DNA of 64,000 nucleotides from Flaveria trinervia (GCA_025506515.1 CM046451.1:73986599-74050598); one strand, 5' to 3'; shown: positions 34,198-47,299, numbered from the stretch's first letter. The notes: generated by a model from the letters alone, not told the origin. Numbers and translations: made by a program.

Positions 34198-35622
34198 GGT
34201 TATGTGGATGACTTGCTTGTTTTGTCCTTTAAAATAGGTTTTAAAGGATGATGATAATCTAAATATAAGCTGATTTGGGGCTGCTATGTTTCTGTTTTGT
34301 TGAATCCCCAACTTTCAAGATTTAATTATACATGCTTAAGATTAAATCTTGAAAGATATATATATGTTGATATGTTGTGTTGTTTGGACAACATCTAAAC
34401 CAAATTTTTCAGTTTATGTTGCCTGAAAATTCGTTGGTTTTAAGGGGATTCATAGTTATATTTTGGATGATATAATGGATGCTTATTTTAGTGCATAACC
34501 TAGCCATTGACCTTGTGTTGTTTGGGTGTTTGTAATGGTTGTATTCATTCATTCAGTTGGGTTGTATTATCTATTGTTTCAAGTGTAATTTTATTTATTA
34601 TTGGTTGTAATAAATAGATTAGGTGTAATTTCATTTTACTAGATATCATGTATTAGGACCTTATATCTTGTAATATGAAGACATATGCCTTGGAAGCACA
34701 AAGGAAGACACTAAAGAAACATGGAGCATTTTGGATGCGGTTTAAAGTGGGAGGCTTTTGGAAGCTTTCTATGTGTTCTCTTGTTGTAACCTTAGAAAAG
34801 ACCAAATGACAACACTTGTGATGGCAAATAAGTGTTGTCAACATAAGGGCTATGGTTATGCACATATGATAGTTAATGTTTATGCTTGTTTAAATGTTTG
34901 TTGTTTGTTTGAATGGTTGATGTTTTGACATACATAACAAACTCACTAACAACTTAACAAGCTGAAAATTGATGGTTCTAAAAGTTTATATAAAGTTATT
35001 AAAATGGTTTAATGATTTTAAAGATTTAAATTGGTTTTAGTCAAAGGACCATAGGGTACCTTGTATTTGATTGCATGCAAATACAAGTACATAGAGTTTT
35101 CTAAACTAATGTTATGTAACCTCTAAATATTCTTTAACAAGATCAACACCGTCCTTTTACACAACACTTGAGTCACTTGAGAACTCTTAGTGGGATAAAG
35201 GTCACCTAACCACTTTGAGGGAACTCGTGATTCAATGTGAGAATGCCTTATTTGTGGGATAAAGGTCACCTAACCACTTGTTTTGGCAAACTCACACGTG
35301 GGTGTAAGTAGGGTGTCTTGATTTGCAAATCATGTCAAATGGATCACTTACGATGTGGTTTCCAAATGGTGTTGATGGGATTGACATGCCGACTTTACAT
35401 ATGATGTTTCAAGTCGATCCCATATTTCTAGAAGTTGCAAATGGTTGGAATCGTCAAACGTTGACCACCTTATTAATTTAAAACGTGGGATAAAGGTCAC
35501 CTAACCACAATTTAAATGTAATGTTGGGTTCTAGATTTTAATATAAAAAGACCTTAAAAGGCATTTATTATTAAAATTACAATATCGAAAATACTAAAAT
35601 AAAACTTTGTTAAATTTTGTAG
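34198..35622 (+). other. Angela unit 2 untranslated leader
   Basis: This non-coding leader is nearly identical to 14703-16127. It has the three 24-bp repeats (35190-35213, 35254-35277, 35485-35508) and the compound hairpin (35375-35423). One substitution in the hairpin bulge leaves the arms unchanged. Confidence 0.75.
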
Positions 35623-36531
35623 ATGGCCTCACATAATGATAATTACAATAACTCATCTGCGTCCAACCAATCTCTACGAGCGATCCTCCAAAAGGAACGT
35701 CTAAATCATAACAACTTCATCGATTGGTATCGAAACTTGAGAATCGTTCTCAAGCAAGAGAGAAGATCGTATGTTTTAGATGACCCTATCCCCGATCAAC
35801 CTAGCGAGGATGATGAGGAGGCCTACAACGATTGGCTGAAGTACACTGAGGACTCCGTCCAAGTGTCTTGTCTCATGCTAGCGAGCATGACTCCAGATCT
35901 CCAAAAGGAGTATGAACACCACGGAGCTTACGACATGATAACCCAGCTGAAGGAAACGTTCCAACAGCAAGCAAGGGTTGAGCGCTTCGAAACGGTTCGA
36001 GCACTCCATGCATGTCATATGGACGACAACCAATATGTTTCATCTTATGTACATAAGATGAAAAGTCACATTGACCGCCTCGAGAGGCTTAATTGTCCCG
36101 TCTCGAAGGAATTGGCCACGGATTTGATCCTCAATGGCCTTACCAAGAGGTTCGAGACATTCGTGTTGAACTACAACATGAATGCTTGGGACAAAAGCAT
36201 TGGTGAGCTTCACTCAATGCTCAAAACTTCCGAGGCGGCCATGGGTAAAAGGGTTTTACCCGTTCTCACCATCAATGAAGGTGGGAACAATAAAAGGCCT
36301 CGTCCCGCACCCAAGGAAAAGGTTACCAAGGGTAAGGGACCCGCTTGGGGAAAAGGGAAAGGGGTGGTAAGGGTACCACCCAAACCACAAGAGAAGAAGC
36401 AAAAGGTTGCTACCAATGACCCATGCTTCAAGTGTGGGGAGATTGGACATTGGGCAAGAAATTGTCTTGTCCATCTCCAAGAGTTGAAAGCCAAGAGGGA
36501 TGCCGGGCAGACCTCAGTACAATATACATGA
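35623..36531 (+). CDS. Angela unit 2 gag, intact gag frame
   Basis: A 302-codon open frame from MASHNDNYNNSS covers the whole gag: N-terminal domain, the core (DMITQLKETFQQQARVERFE), a basic Lys/Gly-rich stretch, and the zinc knuckle CFKCGEIGHWARNC (36424-36465). It binds element RNA and forms particles. The frame ends early because one g is missing near 36517 relative to unit 1, where gag runs on into pol. It is the best-preserved gag in the window and could be translated if transcribed. Its genomic context (fused downstream pol) makes autonomous function unlikely. Confidence 0.85.
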   Translation: MASHNDNYNNSSASNQSLRAILQKERLNHNNFIDWYRNLRIVLKQERRSYVLDDPIPDQPSEDDEEAYNDWLKYTEDSVQVSCLMLASMTPDLQKEYEHHGAYDMITQLKETFQQQARVERFETVRALHACHMDDNQYVSSYVHKMKSHIDRLERLNCPVSKELATDLILNGLTKRFETFVLNYNMNAWDKSIGELHSMLKTSEAAMGKRVLPVLTINEGGNNKRPRPAPKEKVTKGKGPAWGKGKGVVRVPPKPQEKKQKVATNDPCFKCGEIGHWARNCLVHLQELKAKRDAGQTSVQYT

Positions 36532-38286
36532 TTCATATTGATCTTAATGTTACATCTTCAAATACATGGGTATTGGATACCGGATGTGGAACTCATATTT
36601 GCAATTTGTTGCAGGGGTTCACAAGAAGTAGGGACTTCAAACAAGGAGATGTTAGCCTCTTCATGGGCAATGGAACTAAAGTCTTAGTTGAAGCTCGTGG
36701 GGACTACATCCTAAGACTTCCAAGTGGCTTGGAAGTTATTTTGAAGAATGTTTTGTATGCTCCTAGTTTGACTAGGAACATTATTTCTGTATCCCAATTA
36801 AGACTTTATGATTATGTATTATCTTTTATTGAAAATGATATTCATGTTTCTTTAAATAATATGTTCTATTTTAAAGCTATACCCATTAATGGTATTTATG
36901 AATTGGTTCATGAAAATGCTTTAAATAGTTCATTGTACCATACTAACACCAAAAAACTGAAGTTGGATTTGAGTGATACCTATCTTTGGCATTGTCGTCT
37001 TGGTCATATAAACAAGAAACCTATACAAACCCTTCAAAAGAATGGCCTTTTAAAAACAAATGAATGTGATTCATTTGATGTGTGTGAATCTTGTTTACAA
37101 GGTAAAATGACTAAGGCACCCTTTAGTGGAACTAACGAAAGGGCAAAAGATTTATTAGGAATCATACATTCGGATGTATGTGGTCCTTTTAAACCAATGA
37201 CTAGGAATGGTGAAAGATACTTCATTACCTTTACCGACGATTATAGTCGCTATGGGTATGTGTACTTATTAAGGCACAAAGATGAGACTTTTGAAATGTT
37301 CAAAATCTTCAAGAATGAAGTAGAAAATCAACTCAACAAGTCAATTAAAGTTCTCCGTACCGATAGAGGAGGTGAATACCTAAGTGATGCCTTTCAAGAT
37401 CATCTTAGGAGTTGTGGGATTGTCTCACAACTCACTCCACCTGGAACACCACAACATAATGGTGTGTCTGAGAGGAGGAATCGAACCTTATTGGATATGG
37501 TCCGATCTATGATGGCTAGAAGCTCATTACCTCTATCATTTTGGGGTTTCGCTCTGCTCTCCGCGGCTCGTATTTTAAATATGGCCCCAACCAAAAAGGT
37601 GGAAAGGACACCTTTTGAGATATGGCATGGAAGAGTTCCATCCCTATCATACTTAAGGGTCTGGGGTTGTGAGGCTTATGTTAAAACTCCCACCCTAAAC
37701 AAATTGGAAGTCCGATCCACCAAGTGTATCTTTATTGGATATCCTAGAGATTCTATGGGATATTATTCTGTGATCCACTGGAACAAAAGGTGTTTGTTGC
37801 CAGAAAGGGTGAGTTCTTAGAAGCAAAGTTCCTTATGGAAGGAACTGGCAGTAGAACAGTGGATCTTGAGGAGGATCAAGAACCAAAACCCGATGCACGT
37901 TTGGTTGAAACTAGCACTCAACATGAGGATGTTGAAGTTGATCAAGTGGTTGATCAATACACACAAAACGTTCGTAGAAGTGGTAGAATTAGTAATCCAC
38001 CTGAAAGATACGGATTTTTCATGGATGGATGCTATGTGGTAGATTCAGATTAGCCAACCACATACCATGATGCAGTGTCCAATTTGGATTGGGACAAATG
38101 GCTTGAGGCCATGAACGTTGAGATGCAATCCATGTATGACAATCAAGTTTGGGAACTTGTTGTACCACCTCTTAATTCCAAGGTAGTTGGAAGTAAGTGG
38201 TTTTCAAGAAGAAAACCGATATGCATGGAAACTTGGATACTTATAAAGCTAGACTTGTAGCGAAGGGTTTTACTCAAACTCAAGGG
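36532..38286 (+). pseudogene. Angela unit 2 pol, protease to start of RT
   Basis: An open frame of 465 codons (36423-37820) spans the protease (WVLDTGCGTHICN, about 36569-36607), the zinc region and the whole integrase core (HSDVCGP, RTDRGGEY, NGVSERRN). A one-base loss near 37767 shifts the frame. A stop codon (tag, 38051-38053) replaces the gag codon for Glu found in units 1 and 3. The frame then shifts again near 38200. The region ends at the insertion site of the A2 copy (gttga, 38287-38291), the same codon as in unit 1. Confidence 0.85.
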
Positions 38287-38291
38287 GTTGA

Positions 38292-39098
38292 TGTTGGACC
38301 AAAAGAACCAATGAGCCTGATCAGAGAAACCTCTAAGTCCCACAGGACATCACAACAGCTGAAGAAGACCTGATCAGCTGTTCTACAAAGTTTGAAGAAT
38401 ACAACTGCTGAAGTATTTCTGAAGTACTGAAGGCAAAGACTGAGACAACAGCTGAAGATCTAAAGTCTGAAGACTTCAACAAGTACTGAAGACAAAGACT
38501 GAAGATCAACAGCTGAAAGACAAAGTCTGATGTTCAAGTACTGAAGACATCAGCTGATGTTAACAGCTGATGACAACAGCTGAAGAGGGCTTCTTCAGTT
38601 GTTGTGATGGTTTTTCTTCATCAGTAGTTTTCTTTTCCTTTCAGTAGTTTGTTTACTTTTCAGTAGTTTTGTTTCCTTTTCAGTACTTGTAAACAACTGA
38701 AGAGGTTGTTCTTCAGTTGTTGTAGTATCAGTAGTTTTATGTTTTTCAGTAGTTGTAAATAAGATGTTTAACACTTAGGAACATTTGTAAGAAGATGTCA
38801 GTTGTTGACATCTTCAGTAGTTGTTAAACATCAGTAGTTATAAAACGGTTACATGTCACTTTCAAGTGACATCAGCCTACGTCATTCTTTCCTTTATAAG
38901 GAAAGATGACTCACCTGTAATCGTGCCATTGAGGCCGACAATCTTAATGCAATATTCCTTTTGTCTGATATTTCTCTCTCTATAACAAAATTCTTTTATC
39001 GCTTTATATCGAATGTTCTTGCTTGAATTTGTCTAATTCTGAGCTATTCCGCTGCTATATCTGTTCAATCGATAAAACCTAGGGCTGAGATCCTAATA
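38292..39098 (+). repeat. A2 5' LTR
   Basis: This 807-bp LTR is like the A LTR. The last bases read cctaata, so the terminal CA has become TA. A primer site tggtatcagagc follows at 39101-39112. Confidence 0.88.
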
Positions 39099-39307
39099 AA
39101 TGGTATCAGAGCAGGTTAATCATTGATCAATCTAACAATTGATCATTGAAACTGTTCAATCGCTCTAAGTTTGATCGAATTAGCAAATTCGCAAGGATCT
39201 GTTATAGAGATTGAGAGTGTATCGCTTCTGGCCGTTTTATTTGAGGTTTTGTGTGGTTCTGAGCTAAATTTATTGTGATTTTACTTGAATCTGTTTGATT
39301 TTCCACA

Positions 39308-41950
39308 ATGACTACTTCTTCGAATGATCCTTTCAATACTGGATCCTCTACCAAGCCTCCGATCTTGGTGAGGAATGAGTATAACATTTGGCTAAGAAGA
39401 TTGCTCCATCACCTGTCTGTCAATAGCTCAGGTTGTTGGACATCTGTGGTACATGGACCACATAAGCCGATGGTGAATGATCCGGAAACAAACCAGTTGG
39501 TTCCAAAGAAGAAGGAGCAATACTCCGATGAGGACAAGAAGTTGTTTGAAACCGATGCAAAAGCCCATGGAATTTTGGCTATGGCTATTCCTAATGAGAT
39601 TTACTCTGGGCTTCTACATTGTGAGTCTGCTCATGACCTCTGGAAAGCCATCAAGAACAATTTGGTGGTACTGATGAGGTTTTAGCAAACAACAGGGAAA
39701 TCCTCGCCCAACAATATGAGACTTTCTCTCATAGAAAGGGTGAGACTCTGACTCAACATTTGAGCGGTTTTCATGTTTAATCTCTGAATTGAAAATGGTT
39801 AAACATGAATATACCAGGAGTCAGATGAACCATAGATTCCTAAGATCACTGCCTGAGAGATGGAACACATATACCATTGTTCTACGCTCAAATGCTGATG
39901 TTGATCGCCTATCTCTCACCCCAACTTCATGGGAACTGCTTACATTCGAGAGAGAGATAGAGCAGAAAAGGAAATTGGCTTCATCTGGCAAGCTCACTGA
40001 GGATTTTGTCCAAGGAACACTGCCCTGATTGGACATCAAGAGTCAGAATATGCGTCATCTGAAAGCCAGTATGATGAGCATATTGATTTCTCTACAAACA
40101 CTTCTGAGCCTGCCTTTGTGAGTATTGATAGTTATTCTGCTGGTAGTAATAGTGACAATCTATGTTTCATCATGGATGATCTCAAGGGGATTGCAGATGA
40201 TGAATTAGAAGAGATGGATATTTTGAGCCAAATGGCCTTGATAAATATCAGATCTCAGAAGTTCTACAAAAGAACTGGAAGGAAATTCCCAGGACTCTCT
40301 GGCAAAACCAAAGTTGGTTTTGACAAGAGTAAGTTGAAGTGCCATAAATGCCACAGGCTTGGACACTTTGCAAGAGAATGTAGATCATCTGGATCTACTC
40401 TCCTGCACCTTTTGTGACTTACCCTGGCAATAGTCAACAAAACAGAGGGCAACAACCTGTCAATTCTGGTTATCATCATCAACCACAATCTCCTGCATAT
40501 TTTGTTCCACAGGGGCCAATGCCATATCCATACCCCTGCTATTACATGCCACAACCAGGCCAGGTTCAAGCACCCACTGCTCAGCAACCACATGCACTCC
40601 CTGAGCCTCAACCATCCAAATCTCATCAACCTAATCAACTTCAACAACACAGCTTCTTCACACCAGGAGTTGTTGACTGGAGCAGCTTACCAGATGATGT
40701 GTCTGGTAATGAACAACTGTTCTCAGGTGCTGGTCAACATGGTGGTGAGCATCCTTTTGGAAATCTAGCTCTCATGACTTTGGAATCCTCTGATGGATCA
40801 TCCTCAAGTACCTCTTCAACACAGGTATCACAGGTATCCTCTGAGGCTAAGGCCAAATTATGTTCTGAAACTTGCATAGCAGCATTTTCCTCTATTAGAG
40901 AAGCAAATGTGGCTTTATCAATAAAAATGTAGAGCTAGAACAAATAATTTCCAAAATAAAGCTGAGTTTGAGTCTGTGCTGAAAGAGAAAAATGATGAGA
41001 TTTATAAATTAAAATGCCAAATCTCTGATGATAAGGCTAGGGAGGATGTACTCTTAGAGAAGTACAAAGACCTCAAAGATACTCTTGCTGTCACCCAAGT
41101 AGAGTGTGATCGATGGGTACAATCTTGCAAGGGCTTTGAAATGCTTCTTAGTAAGCAAACAGCTTCCAATGTGAAGTTTGGAATTGGTTAAATCACACTG
41201 CTCCTCTTATAGATTTTGCTTCAAGAGCAGGAGTAGAATCTGATGGAGAAAGTAATGACCAATCCACCTCATCATGTGATTCACTACTTGATAAAGCACC
41301 ATCAGTAGTTGAAGTCAGTAGTAATCCCTCTGTGAACCTATCAGCTGATATTGATGGTTCAACTGCTGACACTCACATGATCAATGAGTTGATCAACCCA
41401 AGTGTTATCCCTAGAAGTACTAAGGGTACTGGAGAGTAGGGGATAACATCTGGAGTTCAAATCCCAATAACTGACAGCACTAAAGAGAAGAAATCTGTCA
41501 GTAGGAAGGATTTGAAGCCTACTAAGGGAGTTGACAAGAAGGCAAAAAGTGCTTCTAAACTGCTAAAGAGCAAGTCTTCAGTAGTTTCATCTTCTTCAGT
41601 TGATGATCAACAGAAGATGAAGAAGAAACCATGTGAAATATGTGGTCTATTCAATCATCTCACAGATGATTGTGGTACAAAAAGGGATCCAAACTCAAAC
41701 AAAAGGAGAAAATTAAAGAAAACTTGGCTAAAATGAAAACTGAGTTTGAGTCCAAGATTGTACCAGCAGCATCAAATCCTGTTACTCCTATGTCCAAAAA
41801 GATCTAAAAGGGAAGGAGTGCAACAGGCAACATCTGAGGTTGCTCAAAGAAGATGGTGCAACACAAGAACTCATCATCAAACACCAATACCATGTGTCTG
41901 AAGAGCTGAAAGCTCTTTCCCAGAATCAGACACAGCTGGTAATGATGGTT
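39308..41950 (+). pseudogene. A2 gag, truncated
   Basis: The start MTTSSNDPFNTG matches element A. A one-base loss near 39655 breaks the frame in the same helix as in element A, but at a different base: here an a of an a-run is missing, in A a t of a t-run. Zinc knuckle 1 is CHKCHRLGHFAREC (40340-40381). Knuckle 2 is near 41631-41671, with one base lost inside it (tgtggtac where A has tgttggtac). The frame shifts several more times before the junction at about 41950. Confidence 0.8.
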
Positions 41951-44900
41951 GGGACATTCGTGTTGAACTACAACATGAATGCTTGGGACAAAAGCATTGG
42001 TGAGCTTCACTCAATGCTCAAAACTTCCGAGGCGGCCATGGGTAAAAGGGTTTTACCCGTTCTCACCATCAATGAGGTGGGGACAATAAAAGGCCTCGTC
42101 CCGCACCCAAGGCAAAGGTTACCAAGGGTAAGGGACCCGCTTGGGGAAAAGGGAAAGGGGTGGTAAGGGTACCACCCAAACCACAAGAAAGAAGCAAAAG
42201 GTTGCTACCAATGACCCATGCTTCAAGTGTGGGAGATTGGACATTGGGCAAGAAATTGTCCTGTCCATCTCCAAGAGTTGAAAGCCAAGAGGGATGCCGG
42301 GCAGACCTCAGGTACAATATACATGATTCATATTGATCTTAATGTTACATCTTCAAATACATGGGTATGGATACCGGATGTGGAACTCATATTTGCAATT
42401 TGTTGCAGGGGTTCACAAGAAGTAGGGACTTCAAACAAGGAGATGTTAGCCTCTTCATGGGCAATGGAACTAAAGTCTTAGTTGAAGCTCGTGGGGACTA
42501 CATCCTAAGACTTCCAAGTGGCTTGGAAGTTATTTTGAAGAATGTTTTGTATGCTCCTAGTTTGACTAGGAACATTATTTCTGTATCCAATTAAGACTTT
42601 ATGATTATGTATTATCTTTTATTGAAAATGATATTCATGTTTCTTTAAATAATATGTTCTATTTTAAAGCTATACCCATTAATGGTATTTATGAATTGGT
42701 TCATGAAAATGCTTTAAATAGTTCATTGTACCATACTAACACCAAAAAAACTCAAGTTGGATTTGAGTGATACCTATCTTTGGCATTGTCGTCTTGGTCA
42801 TATAAAAACAGAAACGTATACAACCCTTCAAAGAATGGCCTTTTAAAAACAAATGAATGTGATTCATTTGATGTGTGAATCTTGTTTACAAGGTAAAATG
42901 ACTAAGGCACCCTTTAGTGGAACTAACGAAAGGGCAAAAGATTTATTAGGAATCATACATTCGGATGTATGTGGTCCTTTTAAACCAATGACTAGGAATG
43001 GTGAAAGATACTTCATTACCTTTACCGACGATTATAGTCGCTATGGGTATGTGTACTTATTAAGGCACAAAGATGAGACTTTTGAAATGTTCAAAATCTT
43101 CAAGAATGAAGTAGAAAATCAACTCAACAAGTCAATTAAAGTTCTCCGTACCGATAGAGGAGGTGAATACCTAAGTGATGCCTTTCAGATCATCTTAGGA
43201 GTTGTGGGATTGTCTCACAACTCACTCCACCTGGAACACCACAACATAATGGTGTGTCTGAGAGGAGGAATCGAACCTTATTGGATATGGTCCGATCTAT
43301 GATGGCTAGAAGCTCATACCTCCTTCATTTTGGGGTTTCGCTCTGCTCTCCGCGGCTCGTATTTTAAATGGCCCCAACCAAAAAGGTGGAAAGGACACCT
43401 TTTGAGATATGGCATGGAAGAGTTCCATCCCTATCATACTTAAGGGTCTGGGGTTGTGAGGCTTATGTTAAAACTCCCCCACCCTAAACAAATTGGAAGT
43501 CCGATCCACCAAGTGTATCTTTATTGGATATCCTAGAGATTCTATGGGATATTATTTCTATGATCCACTGGAACAAAAGGTGTTTGTTGCCAGAAAGGGT
43601 GAGTTCTTAGAAGCAAAGTTCCTTATGGAAGGAACTGGCAGTAGAACAGTGGATCTTGAGGAGGATCAAGAACCAAAACCCGATGCACGTTTGGTTGAAA
43701 CTAGCACTCAACATGAGGATGTTGAAGTTGATCAAGTGGTTGATCAATACACACAAAACGTTCGTAGAAGTGGTAGAATTAGTAATCCACCTGAAAGATA
43801 CGGATTTTTCATGGATGGATGCTATGTGGTAGATTCAGATGAGCCAACCACATACCATGATGCAGTGTCCAATTTGGATTGCGACAAATGGCTTGAGGCC
43901 ATGAACGTTGAGATGCAATCCATGTATGACAATCAAGTTTGGGAACTTGTTGTACCACCTCTTAATTCCAAGGTAGTTAGAAGTAAGTGGGTTTTCAAGA
44001 AGAAACCGATATGCATGGAACTTGGATACTTATAAAGCTAGACTTGTAGCGAAGGGTTTTACTCAAACTCAAGGGTTGATTATGATGAAACCTTCTCACC
44101 TGTTGCGATGCTAAAGTCTATAAGGATATTGTTTGCCATAGCTGCTCATTATGATTATGAGATTTGGCAAATGGATGTCAAAACCGCGTTCCTAAATGGA
44201 TATCTTGAGGAAGATGTTTATATGGTTCAGCCTGAAGGTTTTGTCGATCAAAACATCCTAATAAAGTATGCAAGTTAAAGAAATCAATCTATGGATTGAA
44301 ACAAGCATCGAGAAGCTGAATCATCGTTTTGATGAGGAGATAAAGAATTTGGCTTCATCAAAAACGCTGATGAGGCTTGTGTGTATAAGAAGCTAGTGGG
44401 AGCACAATAACTTTCCTAGTATTGTATGTTGATGACATACTACTATTGGAAATGACATTCCAACCTTGGAAGGTGTAAAACCTGGCTTGGAAGTTGTTTT
44501 TCCATTAAGGATCTTGGAGAAGCCGCCTATATTCTGGGAATAAAGATCTATAGGGATAGATCAAGGCGGTTGATTGTTTTAAATCAAAGTGCGTATATTG
44601 ATAAAATCTTGAAAAGGTTCAAGATGGAGAACTCTAAGAAAGGTACCGTACCTATTCAAAGGGGAACGATATTGAGTACGACTCAATGTCCAAGCTCAAA
44701 GGATGAGCAAGATAAAATGAAGGCAATCCCATATGCATCTGCTATTGGATCCATCATGTATGCAATGATATGCACTCGACCAGACGTGTCATGCGCCTTG
44801 AGCATGACAAGCCGTTACCAGCAAAATCCTGGAAACAGTCATTGGATGGCTGTTAAGAACATACTTAAGTACCTAAGGAGGACAAGAGATATGTTCCTGA

Positions 44901-45408
44901 TCTATGGATCTGGTGACGAGGAGCTCGTTGTAAAAGGTTACACGGATGCGAGTTTTCAAACCGATCGTGACGATTCACGGTCGCAATCGGATACATTTTC
45001 ATTCTGAATGGAGGAGCGGTTTCTTAGAAGAGCTCCAAGCAGGATGTGGTGGCTCTATCAACTACAGAATCAAAATACGTCGCCGCCATTGGCAGCTCAA
45101 GAAGCTGCATGGTTAAAGAAATTCATTGCCGATCTGGGGGTTGTCCCTTCCATTCAGGACCCCTAGAGATCTTTTGAGATAACGAGGGTGCGATTCTCAA
45201 ATCAAAGAACCTCGTGCTCATCAAAAGACTAGGCACATTGAGCGGAGATTCAACTACATACGGATGAAGTTGAAAAGGGAAAGATATGTATTCGCAAAGT
45301 TCACACGGATCAAAACATTGCGGATCCTCTCACGAAGCTTCTTGAAAGGCAAAGCATGAAGGTCATACTTGTGCCATGGGACTTCGATATTCTAGTGATT
45401 GGATTTGA
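41951..45408 (+). pseudogene. Angela unit 3 gag (3' part) and pol
   Basis: This begins inside gag at FVLNYNMNAWDKS and runs through the zinc knuckle region (42220-42260), protease, integrase (42890-43300), RT and RNase H to tga at 45406-45408. The RT is not interrupted: the site used by element A in units 1 and 2 is present once, as gttga at 44075-44079. One-base losses are dense (for example 42230, 42367, 43188, 44250, 44390, 45000, 45165), so no long frame survives except 43493-44035 and 44570-45007. The high indel and low substitution load against units 1 and 2 is unusual. Confidence 0.82.
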
Positions 45409-46176
45409 TCTATAAATTTTGTATTTGGATATGTGGAACTCTATATTTTGAATAAAATTATTTGGTTATAGTGTTTCAATTAATGTTCCTATTTAGCATG
45501 TTTATCCATGAGTGAAATGTTTACTAAAATGTCCGTAGTCACTCATACTTGTGGGAACAAGTGCGAGAGTAAGATTATTAAGAACTTGGATTGGTTGATA
45601 TTCATAAGGATGAATATAGAGCAATGGGTTGCTACCAAGGTTGGTAGATATTTGTGGGACACAATATTGGACTAACCCGTATCTCAAATTTTACTACATG
45701 GAATCTTATGATTGATCATAAGTAAATTTGAGTAAAGGCGAATATCATTTGGTATCCTCCGACCTGAGATACATATTGAGTTTTGATATTCACTAAGTAT
45801 TATACCTTGAGCTAATTCTTCACTGTCCTGAGATAGTGGACTACATAAGGGTATGTTCAGATATAACACAAGGTGTTTGTGAGAAATGTATGTAGTCAAG
45901 ATGGAATTTGTTCCTCTTATTCGTTGAGAGTTAGATGTCTAAGGCCTGATTAAGTTAAATCAACAAGGAATGATCATTCTGTGTCCTTGGATTTAACATG
46001 ACATCTGTAACAAAAGGATAGATGATTGATTCACCTAAATCATTTCAAGTAGTGTACTTGAAAGGGATGATGTTATTGAATGGCTATAAGTCATGCGTAT
46101 TAAGGGTAGTAAACCGTTGTTAGGCGGTATTTACTGCTTGCATCAATCTTCTATGAATCTTGGGCAAGTGGGAGAT
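45409..46176 (+). other. Angela unit 3 3' untranslated region and polypurine tract
   Basis: This non-coding stretch is collinear with 32262-33038 and ends in the polypurine tract caagtgggagat before LTR 3. Nothing else is seen. Confidence 0.8.
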
Positions 46177-47299
46177 TGTAGGATTCTATGTGCCCAAGAC
46201 ACGTAGAATATTGATGCGGTTAGTACGTTATGATCCAAGTCGGGTTATACCCAATAACAAGCTTTGCATCACCAAGAATATTAATTGATGATGGGTTCAT
46301 ACAATTAAATAATTACACCAAATTTAGAAAGAAAATTAGGTTTTCTAAATAATTATCTGCGAGATGAAACAATTATAAGGATAATTTGTTGATGGGTTTA
46401 TTATTATTTTGTTATTTAAAAGGGTTTAAATACACAAATAACATGTGAGTATACTTTAGTTAAAATGTTTAATTGGAGAAGGTATATGTCACAATTTTAA
46501 TAAGTCTAGTACATGACTTATTAATGTGTGATATAACAAGTTTAGGAGGGGAAACCCTCCCCTTTTGGACCATTGGGCGGCCACCTTGTGTGGAAAGGTG
46601 AGAATTATTGTCTGAAACTTACACTCTTTATGAAGAGTGTACGACACACTTCTCATCCATCAATTCATCTTGCATGCTCAAAAATCTCTCTCATCTTCTT
46701 CTCTCTTGATGCTCACGCTGAAACAGAGAAGAGAACATTTTTGGGTGTTTTTGGTGCTCTCTCCCCTAGCAAGAGTGGTGGTTGCTTCAAAGGCTTTGGG
46801 TATACAAGCTTGAGGGTTCCTCCTCTTGGAACCTTGGTCGATTTCATCCTCCCAGTTTTGCTGCTGGATGTTCACAGTTTTGAAGGGCAGTTGGAGGTTT
46901 TCCTTTGGAGTATTGGTGTCCAAATCCAAGTAATCATGATGCTTACTTAAAGCCAAGTGGGAGTGAACACTTGAAGACTTCTAAGCTTGAAGTTTTTGGG
47001 CATATTTCAGCCTTCTTTTGGCCGAATTTCAGCATCCTCTCTCTTCCGTCGACATTTGTAGCTTGCTGAAAGGTAGTTTTGGCAGCACCTTGTGGCTGTC
47101 ATATTATGTGTTTTGTGTTTACATAGCATGCTCATTCACATAAATGATCCCCTTTTGGTTTGGGTTTGTTTTCCATCTTAAAACATAACTAAGACATGAA
47201 ATTTTCAGCTTTAAAATCGGTTTTAAAAACTACATATCCGTTGCGTTTTCTGAAAGTTTAAATGGTTAAACATGGATTTTGTGTTCTAGCAAACCGTCA
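46177..47299 (+). repeat. Angela LTR 3
   Basis: This 1123-bp LTR starts tgtaggattctatg, ends ccgtca and is followed by acaac (47300-47304). Relative to LTRs 1 and 2 it has mainly short deletions. Confidence 0.9.

Larger units (their letters stand above)
38292..41950 (+). mobile_element. Truncated element A copy (A2)
   Basis: It consists of 5' LTR, leader and gag only. It begins after gttga at the same Angela position as element A and is collinear with 18794-22455. It ends abruptly at ggtt (41947-41950), where Angela gag sequence takes over. It has no pol, no extra ORF and no 3' LTR. The shared insertion site shows it is a duplicate of A and not a second insertion. Confidence 0.88.
13549..47299 (+). 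mobile_element. Angela-type copia composite, three LTRs, nested SIRE
   Basis: The order is LTR, internal, LTR, internal, LTR, bounded by one acaac duplication. The pol is of the Angela/BARE-1 type: RT with MLKSIRILFAIAAHYDYEIW, a YVDDILLFGND catalytic box, and a caagtgggagat polypurine tract. The first internal region holds complete SIRE-type element A. The second holds a truncated A copy at the same site, fused to a third Angela copy that lacks A. Shared middle LTRs are the known product of unequal recombination between LTRs. The gag-pol copies are near-identical apart from small indels. Confidence 0.85.
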
